Positions 25,769-34,036 are shown, numbered from the stretch's first letter. The stretch is DNA of 64,000 bases from Actinopolyspora mortivallis DSM 44261 (GCF_000384035.1 NZ_KB913024.1:263088-327087); one strand, 5' to 3'. A program made the numbers and translations. The notes: a model not told the origin generated them from the letters alone.

Positions 25769-26659
25769 TCAGAATTCGGGGAGGCTGTACCAGGCCGCCG
25801 GGGCCGGGTCCACGTCGTCCCTGGTGACGGTTCCCTCGATGAGTCCGTAGGGACGGTCCGCCGCGAAGAAGACCTCGTTGTCGTTGTCCAGTCCGAACCT
25901 GTCGAGGTCGACGAGGAAGTGGTGCTTGTTCGGCAGGGACATCCGCACCTCGGCCACCTCGGGGCGCTTCTCCAGCACCGCCTTGCCCATGGCGTACAGG
26001 CTCTGCTGCAACGCGTAGCTGTGCGTGGTGGCGAAGGTTTCGAGCAGGATCTCGCGGACAGCCTCGAAACTCTTCGCCCAGTCCAGGTCGGTGCTCAGGT
26101 AACGCCAGCGGGCGGTCACGGCCGTGGCCAGGATGCGGTCGTCGGTCTCGGCCAGCGTGGTGAACCGGTCCTTGGGGTAGCCCCAGAACTCCGAACCCGT
26201 GGACTTGAGGACCACGAGGTCCTTGAGTCCGGAGACGACGTGGGTCTCCGAGCCGTCGATGGTCACCGCGGTGGTGCGCTTCTCGTCGCTGGAGCGGGCG
26301 AAGGAGTGGTCGTGTCCCGCCCCACCGACCGGGATGCGTTCCCAGGAGTACTCGTCGATGAGGATCCGCGCCCCGGTCACCGGCGGCTGGGTGTCGACGA
26401 AGTGCCGTCCGAGCCGCATGGCGAAGTCCTCGATCTCGCCGACCGACTGTTCCTTCGCCAGGCCGTAGACCGTGTTCTTCTGGGTGTCGGTGGGCAGCAC
26501 CTTGGCGTTGTCGCCGGTGTGGTGGGTGTCGTCGAAGTCACCGCGCAGCGAGGTGCTCACGTTGAGGTCCTTGATGCTGTGCCTGCTGCTGTCCCGGTTG
26601 ACGGTGACGATGCGGCACTCGGACTTTCCGTACTGGTTGGGGCCCATGACGATGCCCAT
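25769..26659 (-). CDS. uox: Urate oxidase (uricase)
   Basis: Cofactor-less oxidation of urate to 5-hydroxyisourate. Recognised by GPNQYGKSECRIV, LPTDTQKNTVYGLAKE (catalytic Thr and Lys region), GYPKDRFTTL, ATARWRY-type segment, THSYALQQSLYAMG and the C-terminal LPNKHHFLVDL. 296 residues is normal. It starts 7 bp after the hydroxyisourate hydrolase stop, third gene of the OHCU decarboxylase - HIU hydrolase - uricase operon that runs the first three steps of urate breakdown in reverse gene order. Confidence 0.96.
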   Translation of the reverse strand: MGIVMGPNQYGKSECRIVTVNRDSSRHSIKDLNVSTSLRGDFDDTHHTGDNAKVLPTDTQKNTVYGLAKEQSVGEIEDFAMRLGRHFVDTQPPVTGARILIDEYSWERIPVGGAGHDHSFARSSDEKRTTAVTIDGSETHVVSGLKDLVVLKSTGSEFWGYPKDRFTTLAETDDRILATAVTARWRYLSTDLDWAKSFEAVREILLETFATTHSYALQQSLYAMGKAVLEKRPEVAEVRMSLPNKHHFLVDLDRFGLDNDNEVFFAADRPYGLIEGTVTRDDVDPAPAAWYSLPEF

Positions 26660-26666
26660 GAGCTGA

Positions 26667-27017
26667 TCAGCTCCCTCGGTAGGTGGAATATGCGAACGGG
26701 CTCAGCAACAGCGGCACGTGGTAGTGCTGCTCCGCATCCGCGATGCGGAAGGTGATCTGCACCTGGGGGTAGAAGGAGTCGACGCCCAGTTCCCGGAAGT
26801 AGGCTCCGGTTTCGAAGGTCAACCTGTAGGTGCCCTCGCTCAGGCGGCTCGGTCCGAGCCGCCTGACCCTGCCGTCCTCGTTGGTCACCGAGTCACCGAG
26901 GTGGTTCCACGTCTGTCCGGAGGCCTGCTCCAGCGTGACGGCCACCCCCGCCGCGGGCAGTCCCCGGGAGGAGTCGAGGACGTGTGTGGTGACGGCACTC
27001 GTGCTTGTCTCGCTCAC
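26667..27017 (-). CDS. hiuH: 5-Hydroxyisourate hydrolase (transthyretin-like)
   Basis: Hydrolyses 5-hydroxyisourate to OHCU. The N-terminal TTHVLDSSRGLPAAGV motif and the terminal YRGS tetrapeptide are the diagnostic ends of the HIUase branch of the transthyretin fold; PLLLSPFAYSTYRGS completes the active-site tail. GTG 27017 overlaps the OHCU decarboxylase stop (GTGA). 116 residues is typical. Confidence 0.95.
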   Translation of the reverse strand: MSETSTSAVTTHVLDSSRGLPAAGVAVTLEQASGQTWNHLGDSVTNEDGRVRRLGPSRLSEGTYRLTFETGAYFRELGVDSFYPQVQITFRIADAEQHYHVPLLLSPFAYSTYRGS

Positions 27018-27541
27018 GCTTCGATCACTCTCGCCAGTCGTAGTCGTGCGATCTTGCGCAGTTCGTCGGCGACGACGCGCATCTCGGTAGCCGGGTCGTT
27101 GTCCAGTCGGGAACGCAGGATCTCCAGCAGTTCCCGCCCGCTGCGGCCGCTGGCGCACACCAGGTAGACGTGTCCGAACCGGCGTTCGTACTCCTCGTTG
27201 GCCTCGGCCAGCTCCACGGCGAGCTGGGTGTCGTCCGCGTCGACCCCGGACTGCTCGCGACGGGACCAGGAGGCCGCGGTGTCCTTGCCGGTGGAACGCT
27301 GTCCGATGCGCGGGTGGGCGGCCAGCGCGGAGTGGATCTCGTCCTCGGTGAGGTCGGAGGCGGCCCGGTCGGCCACCTCGTAGAGTTCCTCGTCCGACCG
27401 GTAGGGCCGCCGGTCGGCGATCTCGTTGGCCCAGCGTCGCACGTCCAGGCACGCCAACAGCTGTTTGACCAGCTCCGGACGGGGCAGGTTGTTCAGTCTG
27501 GCCAGCCCCGGCCCGGCTCCGGTGGAAGATGGTGCTGACAT
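27014..27541 (-). CDS. uraD: 2-Oxo-4-hydroxy-4-carboxy-5-ureidoimidazoline decarboxylase
   Basis: Decarboxylates OHCU to S-allantoin. The family start LNNLPRPELVKQLLACLD, RWANEIADRRPY, the catalytic AAHPRIGQ His, SREQSG and GHVYLVCASGRSG are present. 175 residues fits. ATG 27541 was chosen at the conserved N-terminus. First gene of the uricase operon; its promoter (TTGACA-N18-TAGCTT) is overlapped by the TCAACA-N3-TGTTGA palindrome. Confidence 0.93.
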   Translation of the reverse strand: MSAPSSTGAGPGLARLNNLPRPELVKQLLACLDVRRWANEIADRRPYRSDEELYEVADRAASDLTEDEIHSALAAHPRIGQRSTGKDTAASWSRREQSGVDADDTQLAVELAEANEEYERRFGHVYLVCASGRSGRELLEILRSRLDNDPATEMRVVADELRKIARLRLARVIEA

Positions 27542-27616
27542 TGGCAAAACCCCACGGTTCGCGTGGTTGTTCTCCTCGGGTTCACCTGAATGTCCCCTCG
27601 GAGCGGTTGAGGGCAA

Positions 27617-27646
27617 AAGCTAAGTCCGCCCCCGCGTGGGTGTCAA
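27617..27646 (-). promoter_or_regulatory. Promoter of the uraD-hiuH-uricase operon
   Basis: On the minus strand, -35 TTGACA is at 27646-27641, an 18-bp spacer follows, and -10 TAGCTT is at 27622-27617. The leader to ATG 27541 would be about 70 nt. The palindrome at 27643-27657 overlaps the -35. Confidence 0.6.
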
Positions 27647-27657
27647 CACTTTGTTGA
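27643..27657. promoter_or_regulatory. Ureide operator copy 1 (TCAACA-N3-TGTTGA)
   Basis: A 6-3-6 perfect palindrome overlapping the -35 of the uraD operon. The identical arms and spacing recur at 34509-34523 before allantoinase. Position implies repression; the IclR-family gene at 16442-17254 is one candidate ligand-responsive repressor. Confidence 0.65.
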
Positions 27658-27671
27658 AATCTGCTGGTGGA

Positions 27672-27704
27672 GAACTGTGCGTCCGCACAACGGGCGCACA
27701 GTTC
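27672..27704. terminator. Hairpin between the HTH gene and the uraD promoter
   Basis: A 10-bp perfect stem (GAACTGTGCG with CGCACAGTTC), extendable to 13 pairs, at 27672-27684 and 27692-27704. It could end the leftward HTH_22 transcript or shield the uraD promoter. The rest of 27705-27908 has no gene I can support. Confidence 0.45.
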
Positions 27705-27908
27705 CGGTACGTGCTTCGTCCGGAACGCTCCGTTGTTCCTGCTCCGTTCGGCGGCAGCGCGGTCCCGCTGAGGCGCGAAGCGGTGCCGCTCCGAGCGAGG
27801 GGCGAGGTCCGGCGGGGCGGGTGGACTCCCGGGAGAACACCGCCGGGGCGCCTCAGGGTGTGCCGGAGTGTTCCGGGCGGGAGCGTGGAAGGGGCGCCGC
27901 CGCGCGGG

Positions 27909-28265
27909 TCAGGAGCGTTCGCGGTTCAGGTAGTTGTACACGGTGAAGCGGCTGACCCCCAGCGCCCTGGCCACCGACTCCGCCGACTTGCGCAGGGTGA
28001 AGGCTCCGCGCTCCTCCAGGAGGCGGACCGCCCGCTGTTTGTCCGCCCGGGAGAGGTCGGCCAGCTTGCCGCCGAGTTCGGATTCGACCTGGGCGATCAC
28101 CCTGTCCAGGGCGCTGGTGATCTCCTCCTCGGGCAGGCGGACCGCCACCACCGGGCTGCCCTGCCAGTAGAGCAGCACGTCGCCGGGTTCGCGCTCCTCC
28201 ACGGGAACGGTGGTGGCCCCGATTCGGCTGAGCAGGGGCTGAATCGCTGATGTCAGCGGATGCAC
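27909..28265 (-). CDS. HTH_22 (YheO/DprC-like) DNA-binding protein (118 aa)
   Basis: The C-terminal 50 residues (LSRADKQRAVRLLEERGAFTLRKSAESVARALGVSRFTVYNYLN) read as the HTH of YheO-type regulators. The N-terminal ~65 residues (VLLYWQGSPVVAVRLPEEEI) are a short beta-rich region in place of the PAS-like domain of YheO. GTG 28265 lies 10 bp after the MTH1187-type gene. Divergent from hyi, whose leader carries a TTTCAC-N3-GTGAAA palindrome, so it is a candidate regulator of the glyoxylate genes. Confidence 0.7.
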   Translation of the reverse strand: MHPLTSAIQPLLSRIGATTVPVEEREPGDVLLYWQGSPVVAVRLPEEEITSALDRVIAQVESELGGKLADLSRADKQRAVRLLEERGAFTLRKSAESVARALGVSRFTVYNYLNRERS

Positions 28266-28275
28266 GCGGATAACC

Positions 28276-28530
28276 TCAACTGTCCTGGGATTCGTCCTCG
28301 ACGGTGACCTGCATGGTGATCCGGTCGGCGCCCGCGTCGAGTGCCCGCTCCATCACCCGGGAGAGCGCGGCCAGCACGGCGCCCCGTTCACCGCTGATCG
28401 CGGTGCCCAACGGTCCGAACTCGGGATCGAGGCCGGACTCGCGCAGGACGTCCCGCGCGATGGCGGCATGGCTGGGTGGCTCGCCCTCCCCTTCGAAGGG
28501 TTCCGTCGTGAACTCGGCTCTGAGGTTCAT
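28276..28530 (-). CDS. MTH1187-family thiamine-binding protein (84 aa)
   Basis: A small alpha/beta ferredoxin-like protein of the PF01910 thiamine-binding family: FTTEPFEGEGEPPSHAAIARDVLRESGLDPEFGPLGT and a MERALDAGADRITMQVTVED ending. Related proteins bind thiamine or its analogues. Its place next to hydroxypyruvate isomerase and near the ThDP-dependent glyoxylate carboligase hints at cofactor homeostasis, which is inference. ATG 28530 is divergent from hyi. Confidence 0.8.
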   Translation of the reverse strand: MNLRAEFTTEPFEGEGEPPSHAAIARDVLRESGLDPEFGPLGTAISGERGAVLAALSRVMERALDAGADRITMQVTVEDESQDS

Positions 28531-28599
28531 CGGGCACCTGCCGCTTCGTCGGACTCTCTCGTACGGGGCGCCACGGTAGCCCCTCCGGCGGCAACGGTG

Positions 28600-28628
28600 T
28601 TGACCCTGCCGAGGACGCTGATTATTCT
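28600..28628 (+). promoter_or_regulatory. Promoter of hyi-garR-gcl
   Basis: TTGACC (28600-28605), 17-bp spacer, TATTCT (28623-28628). Predicted start near 28635, about 45 nt before the hyi ATG. Confidence 0.65.
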
Positions 28629-28648
28629 ATCGCTGTACGAAATAAAAG

Positions 28649-28663
28649 TTTCACTTCGTGAAA
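28649..28663. promoter_or_regulatory. Operator-like palindrome TTTCAC-N3-GTGAAA in the hyi leader
   Basis: A perfect 6-3-6 palindrome just downstream of the predicted start site and 16 bp before the hyi ATG, a position suited to repression. Same geometry but different arms from the TCAACA-N3-TGTTGA sites. Confidence 0.55.
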
Positions 28664-28679
28664 TAAGTAGGGGGCACGG

Positions 28680-29477
28680 ATGCATCGCTTCCCGTACGCC
28701 GTCAACACCTCGATCCTGTTCACCGAGCTCGACGTGCTGTCCCGCCCGGCCGCGGCCAAGGCCGCCGGTTTCGACGCGATCGAGTTCTGGTGGCCCTTCA
28801 GCGAGGCCGTTCCCAGCGACGGCGAGGTGGACAGGTTCGTCCGGGCGGTCGACGAGGCCGGGGTCTCCCTGGTGGGGCTGAACTTCTTCGCCGGGGACAT
28901 GCCCGCCGGTGACCGGGGGGTGCTCTCGCACCCGAAACGCTCCTCCGAGTTCGCCGACAACGTCGACGTGGCGGTGGGAATCGGAGCCCGGCTGGGGTGC
29001 AGGGCGTTCAACGCCCTCTACGGCAACCGCATCGAGGGGATGCTGCCCGCCGACCAGGACACCACCGCCGTGGAGAACCTGATCACCGCCGCGAAGGGGG
29101 CGGCCCGCGTCGACGGAACCGTGCTGATCGAGCCGGTGAGCGGCACCCCCACCTACCCGCTGAAGACGGCGGCCGACGCGGTGAGCGTCATCGACCGGGT
29201 GCACCAGGCGGGTGGGGTCGAGAACCTGCGGCTGCTCTTCGACCTCTACCACCTGATCACGAACGGGGACGACCCGGCGGCGGCCATCGACCGCTACGCC
29301 GACCGGATCGGACACGTGCAGATCGCCGACGCACCGGGGCGCAACGAGCCCGGGACGGGCGAGGTGGACTTCGCCGACTACTTTGCCCGGCTGGAGAAGG
29401 CCGGCTACCGCGGCTACGTCGCCTGCGAGTACAAGCCCAGCGGGGCCAGCGCCGACAGCTTCGGCTGGATGAGGTGA
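28680..29477 (+). CDS. hyi: Hydroxypyruvate isomerase (TIM barrel)
   Basis: Interconverts hydroxypyruvate and tartronate semialdehyde. A xylose-isomerase-like barrel: FPYAVNTSILFTELDVLSRP, FDAIEFWWPF, LIEPVSGTPTYPL, LLFDLYHLITNGDD, GHVQIADAPGRNEPGTGEVDF and YVACEYKP carry the usual metal and acid residues. 265 residues is typical of Hyi/OtnI proteins. First gene of a rightward glyoxylate-to-glycerate set with garR (147-bp gap) and gcl. Confidence 0.9.
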   Translation: MHRFPYAVNTSILFTELDVLSRPAAAKAAGFDAIEFWWPFSEAVPSDGEVDRFVRAVDEAGVSLVGLNFFAGDMPAGDRGVLSHPKRSSEFADNVDVAVGIGARLGCRAFNALYGNRIEGMLPADQDTTAVENLITAAKGAARVDGTVLIEPVSGTPTYPLKTAADAVSVIDRVHQAGGVENLRLLFDLYHLITNGDDPAAAIDRYADRIGHVQIADAPGRNEPGTGEVDFADYFARLEKAGYRGYVACEYKPSGASADSFGWMR

Positions 29478-29624
29478 GCCCCGAGTCCCCTGGCCGGTGG
29501 GCACGGACGCCTCGGGAAAGCCCGTGCCCCGGCGGGAACGGGAACGCGGCGCCGGGTGCGGACCGCCCGGAGGCCGCTTCACCACGGCGGGAACACACTG
29601 TGAGACCCAAGGGAAGGAACGAGG

Positions 29625-30503
29625 ATGACCAGGATCGGATTCGTGGGACTCGGCATCATGGGTGGCCCGATGGCGGCCAACCTCGTCGAGGCGGGCTACG
29701 AGGTGACCGGCTACAACCGCAGCAGCGCCAAGGTGGAGAAGCTGGTCGCCGCCGGTGGCAAGGGCGCCCGGGACGTCGCCGAGGCGGTCTCCGACGCCGA
29801 CGTGATCATCACGATGCTGCCCGACTCGCCGGACGTGGAGAACGTGGTCCTCGGCGAGGACGGAGTGCTCGCCCACGCCAGGAGCGGGGCCCTGCTGATC
29901 GACTGCAGCACCATCCGCCCCGAGGTCTCCCGCACCGTCGCCGAGCGGGCGGCACAGCGTGGGGTGCGTGCGCTGGACGCCCCGGTCAGTGGTGGCGAAC
30001 AGGGAGCCATCGACGGGGCCCTGTCCATCATGGTCGGTGGTGAGGCCGAGGCCTTCGCCGCCGCCGGTGAGGTGTTCGACGTGGTCGGCAAGACCGTGGT
30101 GCACGTCGGACCGGCCGGTTCGGGACAGACCGTCAAGGCCGCCAACCAGCTGATCGTGGCCGGAAACATCGCCCTGGTCGCCGAGGCGCTGGTCTTCCTG
30201 GAGGCCCACGGCGTGGACACCGAGTCCGCCTTCCAGGTGCTCGGCGGAGGTCTGGCGGGCAGCAAGGTGCTCGACGCCAAGAACCGCGGGATGCGCGAAC
30301 GCACCTTCAAACCGGGCTTCCGGATCGAACTGCACAACAAGGACCTGGGCATCGTGCAGAGCGCGGCCCGCGAGTCCGGGGTCTCCACCCCGGTGGCAAG
30401 CCTCGTGGCGCAGCTGGTGGCCGCCGCCGTCGCCCAGGGCGACGGTTCGCTGGACCACTCCGGGTTGTTCCGGCAGATCGCCCGCCTCAACGGAACGGAG
30501 TGA
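29625..30503 (+). CDS. garR: 2-Hydroxy-3-oxopropionate (tartronate semialdehyde) reductase
   Basis: Reduces tartronate semialdehyde to D-glycerate with NAD(P)H. A beta-hydroxyacid dehydrogenase: Rossmann start GFVGLGIMGGPMAANL, substrate-binding LDAPVSGGEQGA, and the catalytic-Lys motif GQTVKAANQLIVAGN. 292 residues; a good RBS (GGAAGG, then GAGG) precedes ATG 29625. Lies between hyi and gcl, whose product is its substrate. Confidence 0.93.
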   Translation: MTRIGFVGLGIMGGPMAANLVEAGYEVTGYNRSSAKVEKLVAAGGKGARDVAEAVSDADVIITMLPDSPDVENVVLGEDGVLAHARSGALLIDCSTIRPEVSRTVAERAAQRGVRALDAPVSGGEQGAIDGALSIMVGGEAEAFAAAGEVFDVVGKTVVHVGPAGSGQTVKAANQLIVAGNIALVAEALVFLEAHGVDTESAFQVLGGGLAGSKVLDAKNRGMRERTFKPGFRIELHNKDLGIVQSAARESGVSTPVASLVAQLVAAAVAQGDGSLDHSGLFRQIARLNGTE

Positions 30504-30780
30504 GCGCAGGCACCCCCGGGGTGCCGAGGATCCGGCCGCGGGCTCCGGCTGCGGCCGGTCGGAGAGGAACACGGTGGAGCGGGTGGCTCAGCGCCGCCAA
30601 GCATCGGGCCACCCGCCCACCGGACACCCGGTCAGCAAGCAGAACCGGTGCGTGCGGACACGCGCCGGTGTCGTCGAAGGATCACCGCACCGAGCGTCAC
30701 CGCGAAAGCCTCGCACCCGGCTGTGGGGGAAGGCAACCGCGCCGGCTCGGGTTTTCGCCGCGAAAGAGGTCGTTTGCACC

Positions 30781-32475
30781 ATGCCGAAAGTTCCCGTCAT
30801 GCAGGCCGTCGTCGACGTCCTCGAATCCGAGGGGGTGGACGTCGCCTTCGGTTGTCCAGGAGCGGCGATCCTGCCGCTGTACCAGGCGCTGGAACACCGC
30901 CAGATCCGGCACCGCACCGTGCGCCACGAGGAGGGCGCGACCCACATGGCCGACGGCTGGGCGCGCACCAACGGCAGGGTCGGTGTCGCCATCGGGACCT
31001 CCGGGCCCGCGGGCACGAACATGATCACCGGGCTCTACACCGCCCAGGCCGACTCGGTCCCGATGCTGTGTATCACCGGACAGGCCGTGTCCACCAAGCT
31101 CCACCAGGAGGCCTTCCAGGCGGTGGACATCGTCGAGGTGGCCCGCCCGGTCACCAAGTGGGCGGTGCAGGTCAAGGAGGCCGCCCAGGCGCCGTGGATC
31201 TTCCGGGAGGCGTTCCGGACCGCCCGGTCCGGACGCCAGGGGCCGGTGCTGGTGGACCTGCCGCTGGACGTCCAGCAGCAGGAGATCGAGTGGGACCCCG
31301 ACATCGACGCGCCCCTGCCGGTGCAGCGCGTGGAGCCCCACCAGCCGAGGGTGGAGCGGGCCCTGGACATGCTGGAGCAGGCCCAGCGTCCGTTGATCCT
31401 GGCCGGCGGGGGTGTGGTGCTCGGCGAGGCCCACGAGAAGCTGCGTGAGGTGGCCGAACTGCTCGGGATCCCGGTGCAGGTCACCCTGATGGGTAAGGGT
31501 TCCTTCCCCGAGGACCACGAGCTGTGGGCGGGGATGACCGGTATCCAGACCAGTCAGCGCTACGGCAACCAGTCCTTCCTGGAGTCCGACCTCGTGCTGG
31601 CGCTGGGCGCGCGCTTCGGCGACCGGCACACCGGTGCGCTGGACGTCTACCGGGGGCAGCGCCGGTTCATCCACGTCGACATCGATCCGACCCAGCTCGG
31701 CAAGGTCTTCGGGCCGGACCTGGGCGTGGTCTCCGACACCGGCCCCTTCCTGGACGCCGTGCTGGAGACGGCCCGTGCTCGCGGGGCCGGGCCGCGCTAC
31801 CGCTCCTGGGTGGACCGCGTCAACGAGCTGAAGAAGACCCACACCCGGCCCGAGGACTACGACGCGGTGCCCATCAAGGCACCCCGGGTGTTCAAGGAGA
31901 TCAACGAGATCTTCGGGCCGGACACCTACTTCACCACCGCCATCGGGCTGTACCAGATCTGGTCCGGGCAGTTCCAGCGCACCCACAAGCCCCGGCACTA
32001 CCAGGTGTGTGGGCAGGCCGGGCCGCTCGGCTGGGAGGTCCCCGCCGCGATCGGGGTCAAGTCCGCCCGGCCGGAGGCCGAGGTGGTCTCGGTGGTCGGG
32101 GACTACTCCTTCCAGTTCCTGGTGGAGGAGCTCGCCGTGGCCGCGCAGTACGACATCGGCTTCGTGATCATCATGCTGAACAACGAGTACCTCGGTCTGA
32201 TCCGGATGGCCGAGGAGGGCTACGGGATGAACACCGAGGTCGACCTGCACTACGACGAGCACGGCACCGACAACGTCAAGGTGATGGAGGCCTACGGCTG
32301 CTCCGGTCGTCGGGTGTTCGAGCCCGGTGATCTGCGCGAGACCATCGAGTGGGCCCGCAAGGAGGCCGTGGCCACGAGCAGGCCGGTGCTGGTCGAGGTG
32401 ATGATCGAGCGGGAGGCCAACACCGCCAACGGCGTGCGCATCGACGCGATGAAGGAGCCCGAGCCCCTCGACTGA
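30781..32475 (+). CDS. gcl: Glyoxylate carboligase (tartronate semialdehyde synthase), ThDP-dependent
   Basis: Condenses two glyoxylate molecules to tartronate semialdehyde and CO2. 564 residues with ThDP N-terminal domain (AFGCPGAAILPLYQAL), central domain (LILAGGGVV, LMGKGSFPEDHELWAGMTG), and C-terminal ThDP-binding domain (GQAGPLGWEVPAAIG, VVGDYSFQFLVEELAV, NNEYLGLIR). Whole-length similarity to E. coli Gcl is clear (TSGPAGTNMITGLY, EAFQAVDIVEVARPV). Oddity: Glu50 (RHEEGATHMA) occupies the position of the unusual Val51 of E. coli Gcl. AAAGAGG precedes ATG 30781. The 277-bp gap from garR shows no gene. Confidence 0.93.
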   Translation: MPKVPVMQAVVDVLESEGVDVAFGCPGAAILPLYQALEHRQIRHRTVRHEEGATHMADGWARTNGRVGVAIGTSGPAGTNMITGLYTAQADSVPMLCITGQAVSTKLHQEAFQAVDIVEVARPVTKWAVQVKEAAQAPWIFREAFRTARSGRQGPVLVDLPLDVQQQEIEWDPDIDAPLPVQRVEPHQPRVERALDMLEQAQRPLILAGGGVVLGEAHEKLREVAELLGIPVQVTLMGKGSFPEDHELWAGMTGIQTSQRYGNQSFLESDLVLALGARFGDRHTGALDVYRGQRRFIHVDIDPTQLGKVFGPDLGVVSDTGPFLDAVLETARARGAGPRYRSWVDRVNELKKTHTRPEDYDAVPIKAPRVFKEINEIFGPDTYFTTAIGLYQIWSGQFQRTHKPRHYQVCGQAGPLGWEVPAAIGVKSARPEAEVVSVVGDYSFQFLVEELAVAAQYDIGFVIIMLNNEYLGLIRMAEEGYGMNTEVDLHYDEHGTDNVKVMEAYGCSGRRVFEPGDLRETIEWARKEAVATSRPVLVEVMIEREANTANGVRIDAMKEPEPLD

Positions 32476-32489
32476 CTCCCCGAGTCGTC

Positions 32490-32509
32490 GCCCCGCGTGT
32501 TCGCGGGGC
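32490..32509 (+). terminator. Hairpin directly after gcl
   Basis: GCCCCGCG (32490-32497) pairs with CGCGGGGC (32502-32509) over a 4-nt loop, 15 bp past the gcl stop. No T-run follows. Confidence 0.5.
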
Positions 32510-32546
32510 GTCCGTACCGGGTCGTCCGCCGTACGGTGGGTGGCCC

Positions 32547-32606
32547 CGGGTGCCCCCCGCGTCGGTGCCGGGCTCAATGGCGGGGGGCACCCGTTCCCGG
32601 ATTTTT
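32547..32606 (+). terminator. Second, stronger terminator-like hairpin before glycerate kinase
   Basis: A 14-bp perfect stem (32547-32560 with 32580-32593), 19-nt loop and a TTTTT run at 32602-32606, ending 36 bp before the glycerate kinase start. It may insulate that gene or attenuate read-through. Confidence 0.6.
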
Positions 32607-32641
32607 CGCTGTCCTCGCCAGCCGAGAGTGCGGAGCGTGTT

Positions 32642-33766
32642 GTGACTGGTCATGTTCTCGTCGCGCCGGACAAGTTCAAGGGATCGCTGACCGCCCCGGA
32701 GGTGGCCGAGGCGGTCGCCTCCGGGCTGCGCGACAGAGTGCCGGGGGTGGAGACGCGGTGTGTTCCCGTCGCCGACGGTGGGGACGGCACGGTGCGGGCC
32801 GCGCTGGCCACCGGGCTGTTCGAACCCGCGCGGGTGCGGGTGACCGGGCCGACCGGCAGGCGGGTGAGCGCCGAGATGGCGGTCAACGAGGACACCGCGG
32901 TGGTGGAGCTGGCCGCGGCCTCCGGGCTGGCGCTGCTGGCTCCGGGCGAGTTCGACCCGTTGACCGCCTCCAGCTTCGGTACCGGTGAGCTGATCGCCGC
33001 GGCGTTGGACCGCGGAGTGCGTACGGTCGTGCTCGGTGTCGGCGGCAGCGCCTCCACCGACGGGGGAGCCGGGATGCTCGCGGCCCTGGGAGCGCGTTTC
33101 CTGGACGGCTCGGGCGTGCCGATACCGCGGGGAGGGGGCGGGCTCGACCGGCTGGCCGAGGTGGACCTGTCCGGTCTGGACCCTCGTCTGTCCGCCGTGG
33201 ACGTCGTTCTCGCCTCCGATGTGGACAACCCGTTGTGCGGCAGTGGCGGTGCCGCCCGGGTGTACGGTCCCCAGAAGGGGGCCGGTGAGCGGGAGGTGCG
33301 CCGACTCGACACCGCCCTGGAGCGCTTCGCCGTGCTGGTCGGACGGGCCAGCGGTCACTCGCCCGCGGAACGCCCCGGGGCCGGAGCCGCGGGCGGCGTG
33401 GGATTCGGGGCGATGGCGGTGCTGTCGGCGACGTTCCGTTCCGGCAGTGACGTGGTGCTGGAGCTGGCCGGTTTCGACCGGCACCTGGAGGGGGCGGCTC
33501 TGGTGGTCACCGGGGAGGGGGCGCTGGACGAGCAGACCCTGCGCGGCAAGGCGCCCGGTGTGGTGGCCTCCCGCGCGGTCAAGGCCGGGGTGCCCGCCGT
33601 GGCGGTGGCGGGGCAGTGCGCGCTGTCGGCGAGCGGGCTGAGCGAGGGCGGTTTCTCCGCCGTGTACGCGCTCTCGCACGTGCAGCCGAACACGCGGTTG
33701 TCGATCCGGCGGGCGGCCACGTTGCTGCACGGTCTGGGTGAGCACATCGCCGAGGACTGGCTGTGA
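32642..33766 (+). CDS. Glycerate kinase (GarK/GlxK family)
   Basis: Phosphorylates glycerate, completing entry of glyoxylate carbon to glycolysis. Family motifs: LVAPDKFKGSLTAPEVAEA, PVADGGDGT, VELAAASGLALL, VGGSASTDGGAGML, ASDVDNPLCG, YGPQKGA, VVTGEGALDEQT and GQCAL. GTG 32642 matches the family N-terminus; the ribosome-binding site is weak. 374 residues is normal. Separated from gcl by two hairpins. Confidence 0.94.
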   Translation: MTGHVLVAPDKFKGSLTAPEVAEAVASGLRDRVPGVETRCVPVADGGDGTVRAALATGLFEPARVRVTGPTGRRVSAEMAVNEDTAVVELAAASGLALLAPGEFDPLTASSFGTGELIAAALDRGVRTVVLGVGGSASTDGGAGMLAALGARFLDGSGVPIPRGGGGLDRLAEVDLSGLDPRLSAVDVVLASDVDNPLCGSGGAARVYGPQKGAGEREVRRLDTALERFAVLVGRASGHSPAERPGAGAAGGVGFGAMAVLSATFRSGSDVVLELAGFDRHLEGAALVVTGEGALDEQTLRGKAPGVVASRAVKAGVPAVAVAGQCALSASGLSEGGFSAVYALSHVQPNTRLSIRRAATLLHGLGEHIAEDWL

Positions 33767-33852
33767 CCGTGGGCGGGAACGACCGTTCTCGGTGCGGGAG
33801 GTGGGGCGGCACGGCCGGAGCGGGAACGGCCTCCCACCCCGGCCGCCTCCAC

Positions 33853-34011
33853 TCATCTCCGCCTGTTGCCCTGATCTCCCCGGTCGTAGGGGGTGCCGGC
33901 GAACAGGTCCCGTAGGTCACTCAACGAGCGCACCCCCTTGACGGCGAGCACCAGGTATATCGGGGTCACCAGTACCGCGATCGAGAAGCCGATGATGCCC
34001 AGGATCTCCAT
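33853..34011 (-). CDS. Small membrane protein (52 aa) divergent from GntR regulator
   Basis: ATG 34011 follows AGGAGG by 5 bases, so this short gene is real by signals. Residues 3-25 (ILGIIGFSIAVLVTPIYLVLAV) make one transmembrane helix; the rest is polar and ends NRRR. It shares an intergenic palindrome with the YtrA-type GntR gene, suggesting co-regulation. No family recognised. Confidence 0.6.
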   Translation of the reverse strand: MEILGIIGFSIAVLVTPIYLVLAVKGVRSLSDLRDLFAGTPYDRGDQGNRRR

Positions 34012-34036
34012 GTGTTCCTCCTACGCGAGGATAACT

